From Kribbella pittospori (lineage in GTDB: Bacteria; Actinomycetota; Actinomycetes; Propionibacteriales; Kribbellaceae), in the NCBI RefSeq assembly GCF_004331465.1, contig NZ_SJKB01000025.1, positions 27,380 through 91,379 of the forward strand: DNA of 64,000 nucleotides. The letters are read 5' to 3'. The notes under the pieces were generated by a model. The model did no database searches. It had not been told where the DNA came from and was given only the letters and a program-made list of their open reading frames with translations. Each line of letters begins with the position of its first letter. The stretch's first letter is position 1. A program made the position numbers and the translations under genes. Below, piece after piece: positions 55,844 to 64,000 of the stretch.

Positions 55844-57361
55844 ATGCGTAGTTATGAGTACGTCGTCGTGGGTGCTGGTACGGCGGGGTGTGTGTTGGCG
55901 GCTCGGTTGTCGGAGAGCGGCGAACCGGTGTTGTTGCTCGAGGCGGGTGGGGCGGAGCCGCTGGAACTGATGGCGGTTCCACCGGCGTGGCCTGCGTTGA
56001 TGGGGTCCGCGGCCGACTGGGCGGATCAAACTGTGCCTCAGCAGGTGACGGGAGCGCGGGTGCCGTGGCCGCGCGGCCGCGGGCTGGGCGGGTCCTCGTC
56101 GATCAACGCGATGAACTTCGTCCGCGGGCATCGAGCCGGGTACGACGCCTGGGCCGAGGCCGGCGCGAAGGGCTGGGGATTCGACGATCTGCTGCCGTTC
56201 TTCAAACGGAGCGAGAGCACCAAGGGGCGCGATCCCGCGCTGCGTGGGGTGGACGGCCCGCTGATGCCCGGACCCGCCGTACAACCGCATCCGATCTCGA
56301 CGGCCGGCGTGGCGGCGGCGGCACAGTCGGGGTATCCGATCGCGCACGACATCAGCGGCGGCCTGGAGGAGGGCTTCGGTTTCTGCGACCTGAACATCGT
56401 CGACGGCCGGCGCCAAAGCGCGGCCGATGCCTATCTCATCGCGGCGATGAGCCGGCCGAACCTCACCGTGGTCACCGGTGCGCTGGTACGGCGGTTGCTC
56501 CTGGACGACAACGGGTGCAGGGCAGTGGAGTACGACGTGCGCGGCGAGACGTTCGTCGCCGAATGCACGGGGGAAGTCGTCCTTGCTGCCGGCGCGGTCG
56601 GCAGTCCGCAGTTGCTGATGCTGTCCGGCATCGGGCCAGCGGATCATCTGAAATCCCTTGGTATCAAGGTGGTTGCGGACCTACCGGGCGTCGGGGCGAA
56701 CCTGCACGACCATCCCCTCTGCGGCGTGGTCTACCAGTCTGCCGAGCCGGTGCCGCCGGGGCTGAACAACCACGGTGAGGTCCAGGGCATGCTGAGTACG
56801 GGGATCGGTGAGCATGGTCCGGATGTGCAGGTCATGTTCGTCGACGTACCGCTGCGCGAGGACTCGTTGCCTGGCCCCGACATCGGTCACGGCTACTCGA
56901 TCATGGTCTCGCTGGTGTCGCCGTACAGTCGTGGTTCGATTCGCTTGGCTGGCAGCGATCCCGATGCCCGACCGGTCATCGATCCGGCGTACTACAGCGA
57001 CCCGCGTGACCTCGACATCGTGGCTGAAGGTCTGCGCACCGCCCGCGAGATCGGCGCCGCGCCGGCCCTCGGCCGGTGGCGGGGGAGCGAGGTGCTTCCG
57101 GGCGCCGAAACAGACCTGTACAGGTACATCCGCACCAATCTCCGGAGCTACTCGCACTACGCGGGAACCTGCGCCATCGGGATCGACGACCGATCCGTGG
57201 TCGACCGGAGCCTGCACGTCCACGGCATCCGCAACCTCCGGGTCGCCGACGCGTCAGTCATGCCGTCACCGATCTCCGCCAACACCAACGCCACCGTCTA
57301 CGCCATCGCCGAACGAGCAGCCGACCTCATCCGGCCACGCCGAAGGACAGCCGACGGATAG
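55844..57361 (+). CDS. GMC-family FAD oxidoreductase (choline dehydrogenase-like)
   Basis: 505 residues. The FAD motif VVVGAGTAGCVLAARLSE is at the N-terminus. RGRGLGGSSSINAM-like text (GRGLGGSSSINAMNFVRG) is GMC signature 1, and GAVGSPQLLMLSGIGPADHL is signature 2. The catalytic His pair lies in SYSHYAGTCAIG and the C-terminal PISANTNATVYAIAER. It oxidises an alcohol; the substrate is unknown. AGGAGG precedes ATG 55844. Confidence 0.9.
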   Translation: MRSYEYVVVGAGTAGCVLAARLSESGEPVLLLEAGGAEPLELMAVPPAWPALMGSAADWADQTVPQQVTGARVPWPRGRGLGGSSSINAMNFVRGHRAGYDAWAEAGAKGWGFDDLLPFFKRSESTKGRDPALRGVDGPLMPGPAVQPHPISTAGVAAAAQSGYPIAHDISGGLEEGFGFCDLNIVDGRRQSAADAYLIAAMSRPNLTVVTGALVRRLLLDDNGCRAVEYDVRGETFVAECTGEVVLAAGAVGSPQLLMLSGIGPADHLKSLGIKVVADLPGVGANLHDHPLCGVVYQSAEPVPPGLNNHGEVQGMLSTGIGEHGPDVQVMFVDVPLREDSLPGPDIGHGYSIMVSLVSPYSRGSIRLAGSDPDARPVIDPAYYSDPRDLDIVAEGLRTAREIGAAPALGRWRGSEVLPGAETDLYRYIRTNLRSYSHYAGTCAIGIDDRSVVDRSLHVHGIRNLRVADASVMPSPISANTNATVYAIAERAADLIRPRRRTADG

Positions 57362-57368
57362 GTAGCCA

Positions 57369-58457
57369 GTGCTTGAACCGCTCTGCAGGTGTTCGGGCGA
57401 CCCCGCACTGCGGCAGCTCTTGACGACGGCCGCCTCCCGGCACAACGCGAACACGAAACAGATCGCCCTCGCCTCGCGCGCATCGGTGGGTACGGTGGAG
57501 GTCGTGGATCAGGAGCGGCAGTGGAGTATGGCGGAGATTCCACTGCGGGACCGCTTCGGCGCGTGGTGCGAGATTCTGGCCAGTACTCATCTGGCGTTCG
57601 CCATCGACATGGTGCGTGGTCCGCAGCAGAACTTCGCGGCAGATGTGCGGGAGAACCAGCTGGGCGAGATGTCGCTGCTGAGGACGTCGGTGTTCCCGCA
57701 CCGCGGGCGGCGTACCCGACGGCAGGTGACTGCGAACACCCGTGACGTGATCGGGCTGCACTTCATCGAGTCCGGGCGGCAGGCCGTCGACCTGGACGGT
57801 GAACGCGTCGTACTCGGGCCGGGCGACGCGATGATCTGGGACGGCGCCGCCACCGGCGGCTACGAGATCCTGGAACCGTTGACCAAGACGACCCTGATCG
57901 TGCCGCGCTCGGTGGCCGCGACGGCGCTGCCTGGGTACCGCCGTTCGTTCGTCCAGACGTTGCCGGGGGACCATGCGCCGACGCGGTCTCTCGTCCAGGT
58001 GCTGTCGGTGCTGAACGACCAACTGCCGACGATGAGCGACGGCGCCCGCGCGGCGTCGGCATTGCTGGTCACCGAACTGCTGAGACCGCTCGATCAACTA
58101 CAGACCGGCGGTACGGAACCGCTCCGGCCGTGGCCGGCCTTGCAGTTGCGGGAGCGGGTGCTCGACTACATCGACGCCAACCTCGACGACCCGAAGCTGA
58201 GCCCGCCGGTCATCGCCGCCGTCCACTCGGTGTCGGTGCGAACCCTCTATGTCGCGATGGGCGGGCTCGGGATCAGTCTGGGCGGTTACATCCGGCACCG
58301 ACGGCTCGCCCGCAGCTACGACGACCTGCTCTTCGGGTCCGATCCGGTCGGCGTGGTGGCGCGGAGGTGGGGGTTCGCCAGCCCTGCGCATTTCAGCCGG
58401 GTCTTCCGGGAGCGGTACGGCGTGGCGCCGGTTGTGCTACGTCGGCAGCGCGGCTAA
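57369..58457 (+). CDS. AraC-family transcriptional regulator
   Basis: Up to 362 residues. A cupin-like AraC_binding region (FGAWCEILASTHLAFAIDMV minus ends, LDGERVVLGPGDAMIWD) is followed by a C-terminal AraC HTH pair (SVSVRTLYVAMGGLG, VGVVARRWGFASPAHFSRVF). The true start is uncertain; GTG 57369 is the longest option, while an internal ATG 57528 gives 309 residues, more typical of the family. It begins 8 nt after the GMC gene and may regulate it. It overlaps the convergent peroxiredoxin gene by 21 nt. Confidence 0.82.
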   Translation: MLEPLCRCSGDPALRQLLTTAASRHNANTKQIALASRASVGTVEVVDQERQWSMAEIPLRDRFGAWCEILASTHLAFAIDMVRGPQQNFAADVRENQLGEMSLLRTSVFPHRGRRTRRQVTANTRDVIGLHFIESGRQAVDLDGERVVLGPGDAMIWDGAATGGYEILEPLTKTTLIVPRSVAATALPGYRRSFVQTLPGDHAPTRSLVQVLSVLNDQLPTMSDGARAASALLVTELLRPLDQLQTGGTEPLRPWPALQLRERVLDYIDANLDDPKLSPPVIAAVHSVSVRTLYVAMGGLGISLGGYIRHRRLARSYDDLLFGSDPVGVVARRWGFASPAHFSRVFRERYGVAPVVLRRQRG

Positions 58458-59135
58458 TGCGGCAATCACATGAGCTGGATCGGCACGGTACATGTAGTTG
58501 GGAACGGCGTACGCGAACCTGATGACGCCGGCGGAATCCACGACGAAGGTGGCGGGGACAGGTAACGTGTGCTCGGTCGTGCCGTTGTAGCGCGGAATCG
58601 GGTGTCCCAATCGGGCGTACGCCTGGCGCAGGTATTCCGGCAGTTCGAACACCAGACCGTAGCTTCGCGCCACCAGCAGTCCGGGATCGGTGAGTACCTC
58701 GTACGTCAGGCCGTTCTGCTCGATCATGGCTGTCGAGTTGGTGGGCGTCATGCCCGAGATCGCGACCAGTGCCGCACCGTGTTCGACGATCTGCGGCAGC
58801 GCCTGCTGCAATGCCCTCTGCTCCAGGTTGCAGAACGGGCACCAAACGCCGCGATAGAAAGAGATCACCACCGGTCCGCGGGCGAGGAGATCCTCGAGGG
58901 AGACCTTGTCGCCGGCCGCGTTCGCCAGGACGAAACCCGGCGCCCGGCTGCCGACCGAGACAATCTCGCCCCCGAGCCCAGATGCGGCCAACGCGACGGT
59001 GGCGCGATCCATCGCGGCGGCAACGTCGTCGGGTATCGCGAGATCACGCAACTCGCGCCACCGACCCAACTCCTTGGTCAGATCGAACTGTCCCGCCGGC
59101 ATGAACTGTGCGAATTCCTCATGATGCTGACTCAT
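58437..59135 (-). CDS. AhpC/TSA-family peroxiredoxin-like protein
   Basis: 232 residues. A ~60-residue helical N-terminus precedes a thioredoxin fold with ISFYRGVWCPFCNLEQRAL; the CPFC pair aligns with peroxidatic/redox cysteines. This is the peroxiredoxin-like seleno-type group seen in actinobacteria. It would reduce peroxides or act as a thiol oxidoreductase. No signal peptide is present. Confidence 0.85.
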   Translation of the reverse strand: MSQHHEEFAQFMPAGQFDLTKELGRWRELRDLAIPDDVAAAMDRATVALAASGLGGEIVSVGSRAPGFVLANAAGDKVSLEDLLARGPVVISFYRGVWCPFCNLEQRALQQALPQIVEHGAALVAISGMTPTNSTAMIEQNGLTYEVLTDPGLLVARSYGLVFELPEYLRQAYARLGHPIPRYNGTTEHTLPVPATFVVDSAGVIRFAYAVPNYMYRADPAHVIAALAALPT

Positions 59136-59144
59136 GCGACGACG

Positions 59145-59490
59145 CTAGGCCGCCCACGCACCCCGAACTTGCCCGTCGCCGCACTCTTCTTGCCCACCCG
59201 TGCAGCCGAGTCGCCGGTACTGCGCGAATGCGTCGTCGGTGAAGGTGGTCGACGCGTGGAAGGCGCCGGCCCGGATGTCGGCCGGCTCGTGGAACAACTC
59301 CTGCAGCCAGGGAATGCACTCGATCATCGGAGCACCGGGATGAGCGACTCCGAGGTGCTGGTGCACCCGCAGGTCACGGAATACCGTCCGGGTGTAGACG
59401 TGTTCGCCGACCGCGATCGGGATGCTGGTCGCGTCCGCGATCCGGGCGTGCCCCTCGACGTCATCGGGGTCGATCGGCGTGACGGAGGCG
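59145..59490 (-). pseudogene. Enolase-superfamily (mandelate racemase-like) remnant with internal deletion
   Basis: The minus strand reads PIDPDDVEGHARIADATSIP and VGEHVYTRTVFRDL. It then jumps directly to VHQHLGVAHPGAPMIECIPW and HASTTFTDDAFAQYR. In enolase-superfamily dehydratases about 40-50 residues, including a metal/catalytic segment, normally separate these two blocks. The N-terminal two-thirds are missing too, so it cannot be active. Limits are approximate. Confidence 0.75.
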
Positions 59491-59691
59491 GACTGCAGGC
59501 TGCGGATCCTCACGCCGCGCGACGAGTTGCCTGTCCGTCGACAGCCCACCGGGTGGCGGCACGACAGCAACCTGTCAGCTCCCGATCAATGTCCCGACAA
59601 CATCGGCTGACCATTGAGCAGGCGCTGATCGAGACTCTCCGGACTACAGTCGCCATATTGGTAGACCGTCAACAGAGGAGGGGTGATGAGA

Positions 59692-60423
59692 ATGGCTGCT
59701 GAGACGCCGACGATCGTCTTGGTTCACGGTGCCTGGGCCGACGCGACTGGTTTCGACGCCGAGATCCGCGCGCTCCAGGAGCGTGGGTACTCCGTCATCG
59801 GGTTTGGCAACCCGCTTCGCGATCTGGCCGGCGACGCGGCGTACCTGGCTGAGTTCCTGCGGACGATTAGTGGTCCGATCGTGCTCGTCGGGCACTCGTA
59901 TGGCGGGAATGTGATCTCCACTGCCGCCATCGGCAGCGAGCAGGTTCGAGCGCTCGTCTACCTCAACGGCTGGATGTGTGACGTCGGCGAGAGCCAGCAA
60001 GAGCTCCTGGAGAGGTTCGAAGGCAGTCTGGTGGGGCCGTCGATCAGGCCCGTTCCGTTCACCAACCCCGACGGGACCGAGGGGACCGACCTCTACCTCG
60101 CCCCGGAGGCGTTCCGCGAAGCCTTCGCCGCCGACGTCGATCCCGCGACGGCCGCAGTGATGGCGGCGGCACAGCGGCCGTACGCCGCCGCGGCGTTCGC
60201 CGCCACGCCGTCGGCGCCGCCGGCGTGGAATACGTTGCCCTGCTGGTATTTGCTGGGCACTGAGGACAAGGCGATCCCGCCGGCGCTGCAGCGGTTCATG
60301 GCCGAGCGTGCGAACGCGACGATCGTGGAGGTCGCGGCGTCGCACGTGTCGTTCGTGTCTCAGCCCGAGGCCGCGACCCGACTGATCCTCCAGGCCGTCG
60401 AAGCGACAGCCGACGCCGGCTGA
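59692..60423 (+). CDS. Alpha/beta hydrolase
   Basis: This 243-residue cytosolic enzyme has VLVHGAWADATGFD at the N-terminus, the nucleophile elbow GHSYGG (~residue 67), an acidic residue in LLGTEDKAIPPAL and the histidine in AASHVSFVSQP. It is close to the Tat-exported hydrolase at 48975 (shared TNPDGTEGTDLYL / TKPDGTTGIDLYL region). AGGAGGGG lies 9 nt before ATG 59692. Confidence 0.87.
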   Translation: MAAETPTIVLVHGAWADATGFDAEIRALQERGYSVIGFGNPLRDLAGDAAYLAEFLRTISGPIVLVGHSYGGNVISTAAIGSEQVRALVYLNGWMCDVGESQQELLERFEGSLVGPSIRPVPFTNPDGTEGTDLYLAPEAFREAFAADVDPATAAVMAAAQRPYAAAAFAATPSAPPAWNTLPCWYLLGTEDKAIPPALQRFMAERANATIVEVAASHVSFVSQPEAATRLILQAVEATADAG

Positions 60424-60444
60424 ACAGCGTATTCCGACCGGAGG

Positions 60445-61122
60445 TCAGGGGTGGATGACTGTGTGGATGCGCCGTGTGTACTTCTCGAAGCGGGACAGTT
60501 CCTCGGGAGCGAAGGGATAGCGGGAGTTGCGGTCGGACAGGAGTACGAACGTGCCCACCGGCAGCGCGACGACGATCCAGACGATCAGGTAGCCGACGGC
60601 GATCGCCCAGTCCGCGCCGGATGCGAGGTCGTTGCGGGTGACCTCGACGATGTACCAGACGCTGAGGACCAGCCAGGGCAGGCAACTGAGCAGGCCGGGG
60701 TTGTAGGGACTCTTGGTGGCGACGACGGCTCCGACGCCGTGGATCAGCAGTTCAACCAGGTTGAACAGGATCGGGGCAAGCCCGAGCCAGATCAGGTCGG
60801 GGAAGAAGATCGGCACAGCATAGAACGGGTACGCCGCCAGGACGTTGACGAAGACCGAGTTGACCTGGTTGAGGATGTAGCGATCCGACGGACCGCTCTC
60901 CTTGCCGAGCCTGGCCGCGATCTTGGGGAACATCACGCGGTTCATGTACGACGGGAAGCCGCCAGGCCAGCCGTACTCCTCGAACTCGTGCACGCACAGC
61001 ACTGCGAAGCTCAGGAGCAGGATCTGCTGCAGCGTGTCCAGCGAGACCAGCACACCACAAGCCAGCGCAATGAATCCCACCGCGAGACCTACGTCGTAGA
61101 AGTGCCGGACATACCAGCGCAT
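60445..61122 (-). CDS. HXXEE-domain integral membrane protein
   Basis: A 225-residue protein with about five to six hydrophobic segments and the family motif CVHEFEEYGWPGGF (~residue 42), which gives the HXXEE name. The function of the family is unknown; the His/Glu pair in the membrane suggests metal binding. ATG 61122 (MRWYVRH) has GGGAGAGG ~8 nt upstream. Convergent with the hydrolase gene. Confidence 0.82.
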   Translation of the reverse strand: MRWYVRHFYDVGLAVGFIALACGVLVSLDTLQQILLLSFAVLCVHEFEEYGWPGGFPSYMNRVMFPKIAARLGKESGPSDRYILNQVNSVFVNVLAAYPFYAVPIFFPDLIWLGLAPILFNLVELLIHGVGAVVATKSPYNPGLLSCLPWLVLSVWYIVEVTRNDLASGADWAIAVGYLIVWIVVALPVGTFVLLSDRNSRYPFAPEELSRFEKYTRRIHTVIHP

Positions 61123-61423
61123 CTGCCCACCTCTCCCTGTGCACCCAGTCCGGACCGGGCAACTCGAGGCTAGCAAGGCGGGGCCGCGCGAACATTCACA
61201 CGCATTGGCAGATCGAGGCGTCGACCTGGCTCGCTATGTGCTGAGCTGGTCCAGTCTTTCCTGTCCGTCCGTCAACGATCAGCGGCAGTGGAAGTTCCGC
61301 CGCCTGGGTGGTGGAACTGCTGGCGTGCTTGGAGCGCGAAGGAGAACAGAAGGTCAGGCGTCGCGAATGCTGCCCGACTGTGCCGGTTGCTGATCCGGAA
61401 CGCTTGGGGTGGAGAATCGCGGA
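61123..61423. other. Divergent intergenic region, nothing recognised
   Basis: About 300 nt between HXXEE and CinA genes. It holds both promoters by position, but no motif, hairpin or RNA gene stands out. Confidence 0.4.
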
Positions 61424-61918
61424 ATGGCTGGAGCTGGTGCATTGAGTGGAGAAACCGCGGCGATCGCGGAGCGGATCGCTGACGTCGCTCGTGAGCAGGG
61501 CTGGACGGTCGCGGTCGCCGAGTCGCTGACCAGTGGGAGCATCGCGTGCCAACTGGGGGCGGCTCCGGAGGCGAACTCCTGGTTCGCTGGTGGCGTGGTC
61601 GCCTATGCCTCGGAGGTCAAGTTCAAGGTGCTGGATGTCAACCGTGGCCCCGTCGTGACGGCACGGTGTGCCGAGCAGATGGCTCGGGGCGTCGCCCGGC
61701 TGACGAACGCCGATTTCGCCGTAGCGGTCACCGGCGTCGGTGGTCCCGATCCCGACGAGGGTCACCCGGCCGGCACTGTCTACCTGGCCGTCAGCAGCGG
61801 CTCGCACGAGGAATCCGCACACCACGAGTTCGACGGCGATCCGCCCGAGGTCGTCGAACTGGCAACGCTCACGGCGCTCCGCAAACTCCTGACGATGCTC
61901 GAGAACGCGGGCCGCTGA
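61424..61918 (+). CDS. CinA-like nicotinamide-nucleotide amidohydrolase
   Basis: This 164-residue protein equals the CinA C-terminal domain alone: AVAESLTSGSIACQLG, WFAGGVVAYASEVKFKVLDV, and AVTGVGGPDPDEGHPAGTVYL. It deamidates NMN to NaMN in NAD salvage. The Ser/Lys/Tyr catalytic residues fall in the first two motifs. ATG 61424 has GGTGGAG 10 nt upstream, preferred over GTG 61409. Confidence 0.88.
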   Translation: MAGAGALSGETAAIAERIADVAREQGWTVAVAESLTSGSIACQLGAAPEANSWFAGGVVAYASEVKFKVLDVNRGPVVTARCAEQMARGVARLTNADFAVAVTGVGGPDPDEGHPAGTVYLAVSSGSHEESAHHEFDGDPPEVVELATLTALRKLLTMLENAGR

Positions 61919-62025
61919 CCAACGCCGGAGATCTGCGAAGCGGTTCGGACCCGCGGTGATCGCAACCAGACCCTCGATCACGACTGGAGTGCCAACCCAA
62001 GCGTCGAGGTGGGTTTCTAAACCCG

Positions 62026-63300
62026 ATGCGGCCGCAAGGGGTGATCGATGATGATGCATCGGTGCGAATCCTCCCGCTGGGCACCGGTCACGACGCCGCC
62101 GTCTTGTTGCAGACGCGGGGGATCCGGGCATTCGGCGACGGGATCGTGAGCGTGGTGCTCGCCGGGTACCTCGCCGCGCTCGGTCTCTCGGGCGCCCGCA
62201 TCGGAGCCGTCGTGGCCGCGACGCTGCTCGGCTCGGCGGCGTTGACGCTCGGCGTCGGGCTGCGCGGCCACCGAGTCGGCCGGCGCCGCCTGCTGCAGCT
62301 TGTGTCGGTTCTGATGGTCCTGACCGGGCTCGGTTTCGCCGCGGCGAACGGGTTCTGGGTGCTGCTCGTGGTCGCTTTCGTCGGCACGCTGAACCCCTCG
62401 GGCGGCGACGTCAGCGTGTTCCTACCGACCGAGCAGGCGCTGCTGCCGGGCACTGCGCCGGACAGCCAGCGGACGGGCCTGTTCGCCCGCTACACACTGA
62501 TCGGCTCGCTCGTCGCGGCGTTCGGCGCGCTGTGCGCGGCCGTTCCCGAGTGGATCGCGGCACGAGTCGAAGTCAGCGACGAGACCGCGCTGCGCTGGAC
62601 GTTCGTCGGCTATGCCGTACTCGGCGCGACGGTACTCCTGCGCTACCGCTCGCTGTCGTCGGCGATCGAGCCTCCGACCGAGGCGCCGGCTGTCGCGCTG
62701 GGTCCGTCACGCGGCATCGTGTACCGCCTCGCCGCACTCTTCACGCTGGATGCGTTCGGCGGCGGCTTCGTGCTCACCGCACTCGTCGTGCTGTGGTTGC
62801 AGCGACGGTTCGATCTGTCGATCGCCATCAGCGGCGCGGTGTTCTTCTGGGCCGGTCTGCTTTCGGCGTTCTCGTCGCTCGTCGCCGTGCGGATCGCTCG
62901 TCGCATCGGGCTCGTGCGGACGATGGTATTCACCCATCTGCCGGCGAACGGCTTCCTGATCCTCGCCGCTTTCATGCCGGACGCGCGGGCGGCGATCGCC
63001 GCGCTGCTGGTCCGCTCAGCGCTGTCGCAGATGGACGTTCCGGTGCGTACGTCGTACGTGATGGCGGTCGTCTCGCCGGCCGAGCGCCCGGCAGCTGCGA
63101 GCGTGACGAACGTACCGCGCAGCCTGGCGTCCGTGGTGCCGCCCATCCTGGCCGGCTGGCTGCTGGGCCACTCCCCGTTCGGCTGGCCGCTCGTCATCGG
63201 AGGCGCGCTGAAGATCTCGTACGACCTTCTACTGCTGCGCACGTTCCGGGACGTCCGGCCGCCAGAGGAGCAAGTCGTCGAGGACATCTCGCAACCTTGA
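62026..63300 (+). CDS. MFS transporter
   Basis: A 424-residue protein with ~12 hydrophobic segments; LLQTRGIRAFGDGIVSVVLA minus the ends starts TM1 and VGRRRLLQL the loop after TM2. It resembles drug/metabolite exporters without clear substrate. The start could be ATG 62026 or GTG 62041. Confidence 0.82.
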   Translation: MRPQGVIDDDASVRILPLGTGHDAAVLLQTRGIRAFGDGIVSVVLAGYLAALGLSGARIGAVVAATLLGSAALTLGVGLRGHRVGRRRLLQLVSVLMVLTGLGFAAANGFWVLLVVAFVGTLNPSGGDVSVFLPTEQALLPGTAPDSQRTGLFARYTLIGSLVAAFGALCAAVPEWIAARVEVSDETALRWTFVGYAVLGATVLLRYRSLSSAIEPPTEAPAVALGPSRGIVYRLAALFTLDAFGGGFVLTALVVLWLQRRFDLSIAISGAVFFWAGLLSAFSSLVAVRIARRIGLVRTMVFTHLPANGFLILAAFMPDARAAIAALLVRSALSQMDVPVRTSYVMAVVSPAERPAAASVTNVPRSLASVVPPILAGWLLGHSPFGWPLVIGGALKISYDLLLLRTFRDVRPPEEQVVEDISQP

Positions 63301-63509
63301 CCGCGTACCGCCAATTGGTGGCCTGCTGTCAGTCTGGCGGCTCGATCGGGCTCCCTTGGGTGCCGGGGGTGACGTCTTGTCCCTGCGGTGCGCGGCGGTC
63401 GTCCGGGTGTGCTCGGGGCCGGGGGCCTCGTTCAGTTCCGTGTCGCTGACGGTACCTGCGATCCCCATCGCCTGAGGCATCCGCGCCTGTCGGTCGAAGC
63501 AGGGTTGCC

Positions 63510-63836
63510 TCAGGCATCGAAATCTTCAAGTTGGCCGAGCGCTCCAGCGACGCACGAGGTGGCGACCTCAAACTGTTCCGGGCCGGGGATCGTCCGGGCC
63601 CTTGGAGCGGGCCGCCTGCGCGCGTTGCTCTGCGCCGGAGGGGCGGGTTTCGGACTCGTCTCCGGCGACGCGGCCGACGAACTCGTCGTTCGCGCCGTGC
63701 CGGTCGTCGTGGACGTGGGCTGCTGAGGGTCGCCGCCTTCGGTCCGTGTCATCGCCACGTCCGTGTCGGCCGGCGCGTCTGCTTCGTTGATCGTGTGCGC
63801 CAGTCGCCGGCGCTTGAACCGCTGCCAGATCGACAT
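63510..63836 (-). CDS. Hypothetical low-complexity protein
   Basis: 108 residues: a basic start (MSIWQRFKRRRLAHTINEAD), then a Thr/Ser/Pro/Ala-rich disordered middle. ATGGAG lies 6-7 nt before the ATG. It has no domain. The ribosome site supports it; the biased composition makes it uncertain. It follows the SDR gene on the same strand by ~55 nt. Confidence 0.45.
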   Translation of the reverse strand: MSIWQRFKRRRLAHTINEADAPADTDVAMTRTEGGDPQQPTSTTTGTARTTSSSAASPETSPKPAPPAQSNARRRPAPRARTIPGPEQFEVATSCVAGALGQLEDFDA

Positions 63837-63891
63837 GTGTGCTCCATCGTGGTTGGGCCGTTCCAGGCCGGTGCCTGCGGGAAGGGCCGGT

Positions 63892-64000
63892 TCAGGGGAG
63901 CGGGCGGCCGCCGGTGGCGCCGATGCGTTCGCCGGTGATGTAGGTCGAGTCGTCGGAGGCGAGGAAGACGTACGCCGGGGCGAGCTCGGCGGGCTGGCCG
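63892..64000 (-). CDS. Short-chain dehydrogenase/reductase, C-terminal end (rest outside window)
   Basis: Only the last ~35 codons are present: GQPAELAPAYVFLASDDSTY then ITGERIGATGG and RPLP-stop. The PAYVFLASDDSTYITG block is the conserved end of classical SDRs, where the cofactor-binding helix is followed by the substrate loop. The substrate cannot be deduced. Confidence 0.8.
   Translation of the reverse strand, partial: GQPAELAPAYVFLASDDSTYITGERIGATGGRPLP

Overview
The window is high-GC throughout and looks like a chromosomal segment of an actinobacterium. ATGA/GTGA-coupled operons, GTG starts, an IclR pair, OpcA next to Zwf, ANTAR and SigB/F-type regulators, and large LuxR (LAL) regulators all fit. 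Gene content resembles soil Nocardioidales/Kribbella-like genomes, but that placement is inference. I found no rRNA, tRNA, CRISPR array or intact insertion sequence.

1-8976 is an inositol-type catabolic and uptake locus. It holds the 3' end of iolD, a semialdehyde dehydrogenase, a CUT2-type ABC importer (lipoprotein, permease, single-domain ATPase), an IolG-like dehydrogenase, a TIM-barrel isomerase/epimerase, and two translationally coupled IclR regulators behind an imperfect 40-bp dyad. 8977-9633 is mostly non-coding and carries a serine-recombinase scrap.

9634-48392 is a stress/dormancy-type island. It contains phosphoketolase with a gutted acetate kinase gene, MFS-MscS-hypothetical, Dps, Hsp20, DoxX-DUF1931, PrsW and two LuxR regulators. 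A ~10-kb chaperone/redox operon follows (Gsp-DnaK-GrpE-CbpA-CbpM-ClpB-Trx-zfUBP-TrxR-like-Mn catalase), then an ANTAR protein, a SigB/F-type sigma factor, DUF2267, Hsp20, CbpA, Zwf-OpcA, barstar, hemerythrin, BON, GH15, NDH-2, a formaldehyde-type dehydrogenase and a short adenylate kinase. Many of these transcription units share one unlabelled promoter architecture: ACTAC-N8-GGGATGC, then 19-20 nt, then a -10-like NANNNT. I find 13 copies plus one weaker copy, upstream of most of the stress units and not in the flanking metabolic regions. In two cases (PrsW, NDH-2) the predicted transcription start falls within about two bases of the start codon, implying leaderless mRNAs. The island also holds decayed copies of its own genes (ackA, Hsp20 twice, DUF1931, LuxR, TrxR-like), which suggests a partly duplicated and eroding module.

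48393-64000 is an accessory region: aldo/keto reductase and PepSY scraps, three related alpha/beta hydrolases (one with a Tat signal), a large LAL regulator, a second LuxR regulator, a secreted TIGR03118-like protein, a GMC oxidoreductase, an AraC regulator, a peroxiredoxin-like protein, an enolase-superfamily remnant, an HXXEE membrane protein, CinA, an MFS transporter, a hypothetical protein and the 3' end of an SDR gene. Several palindromes and hairpins lie between these genes.
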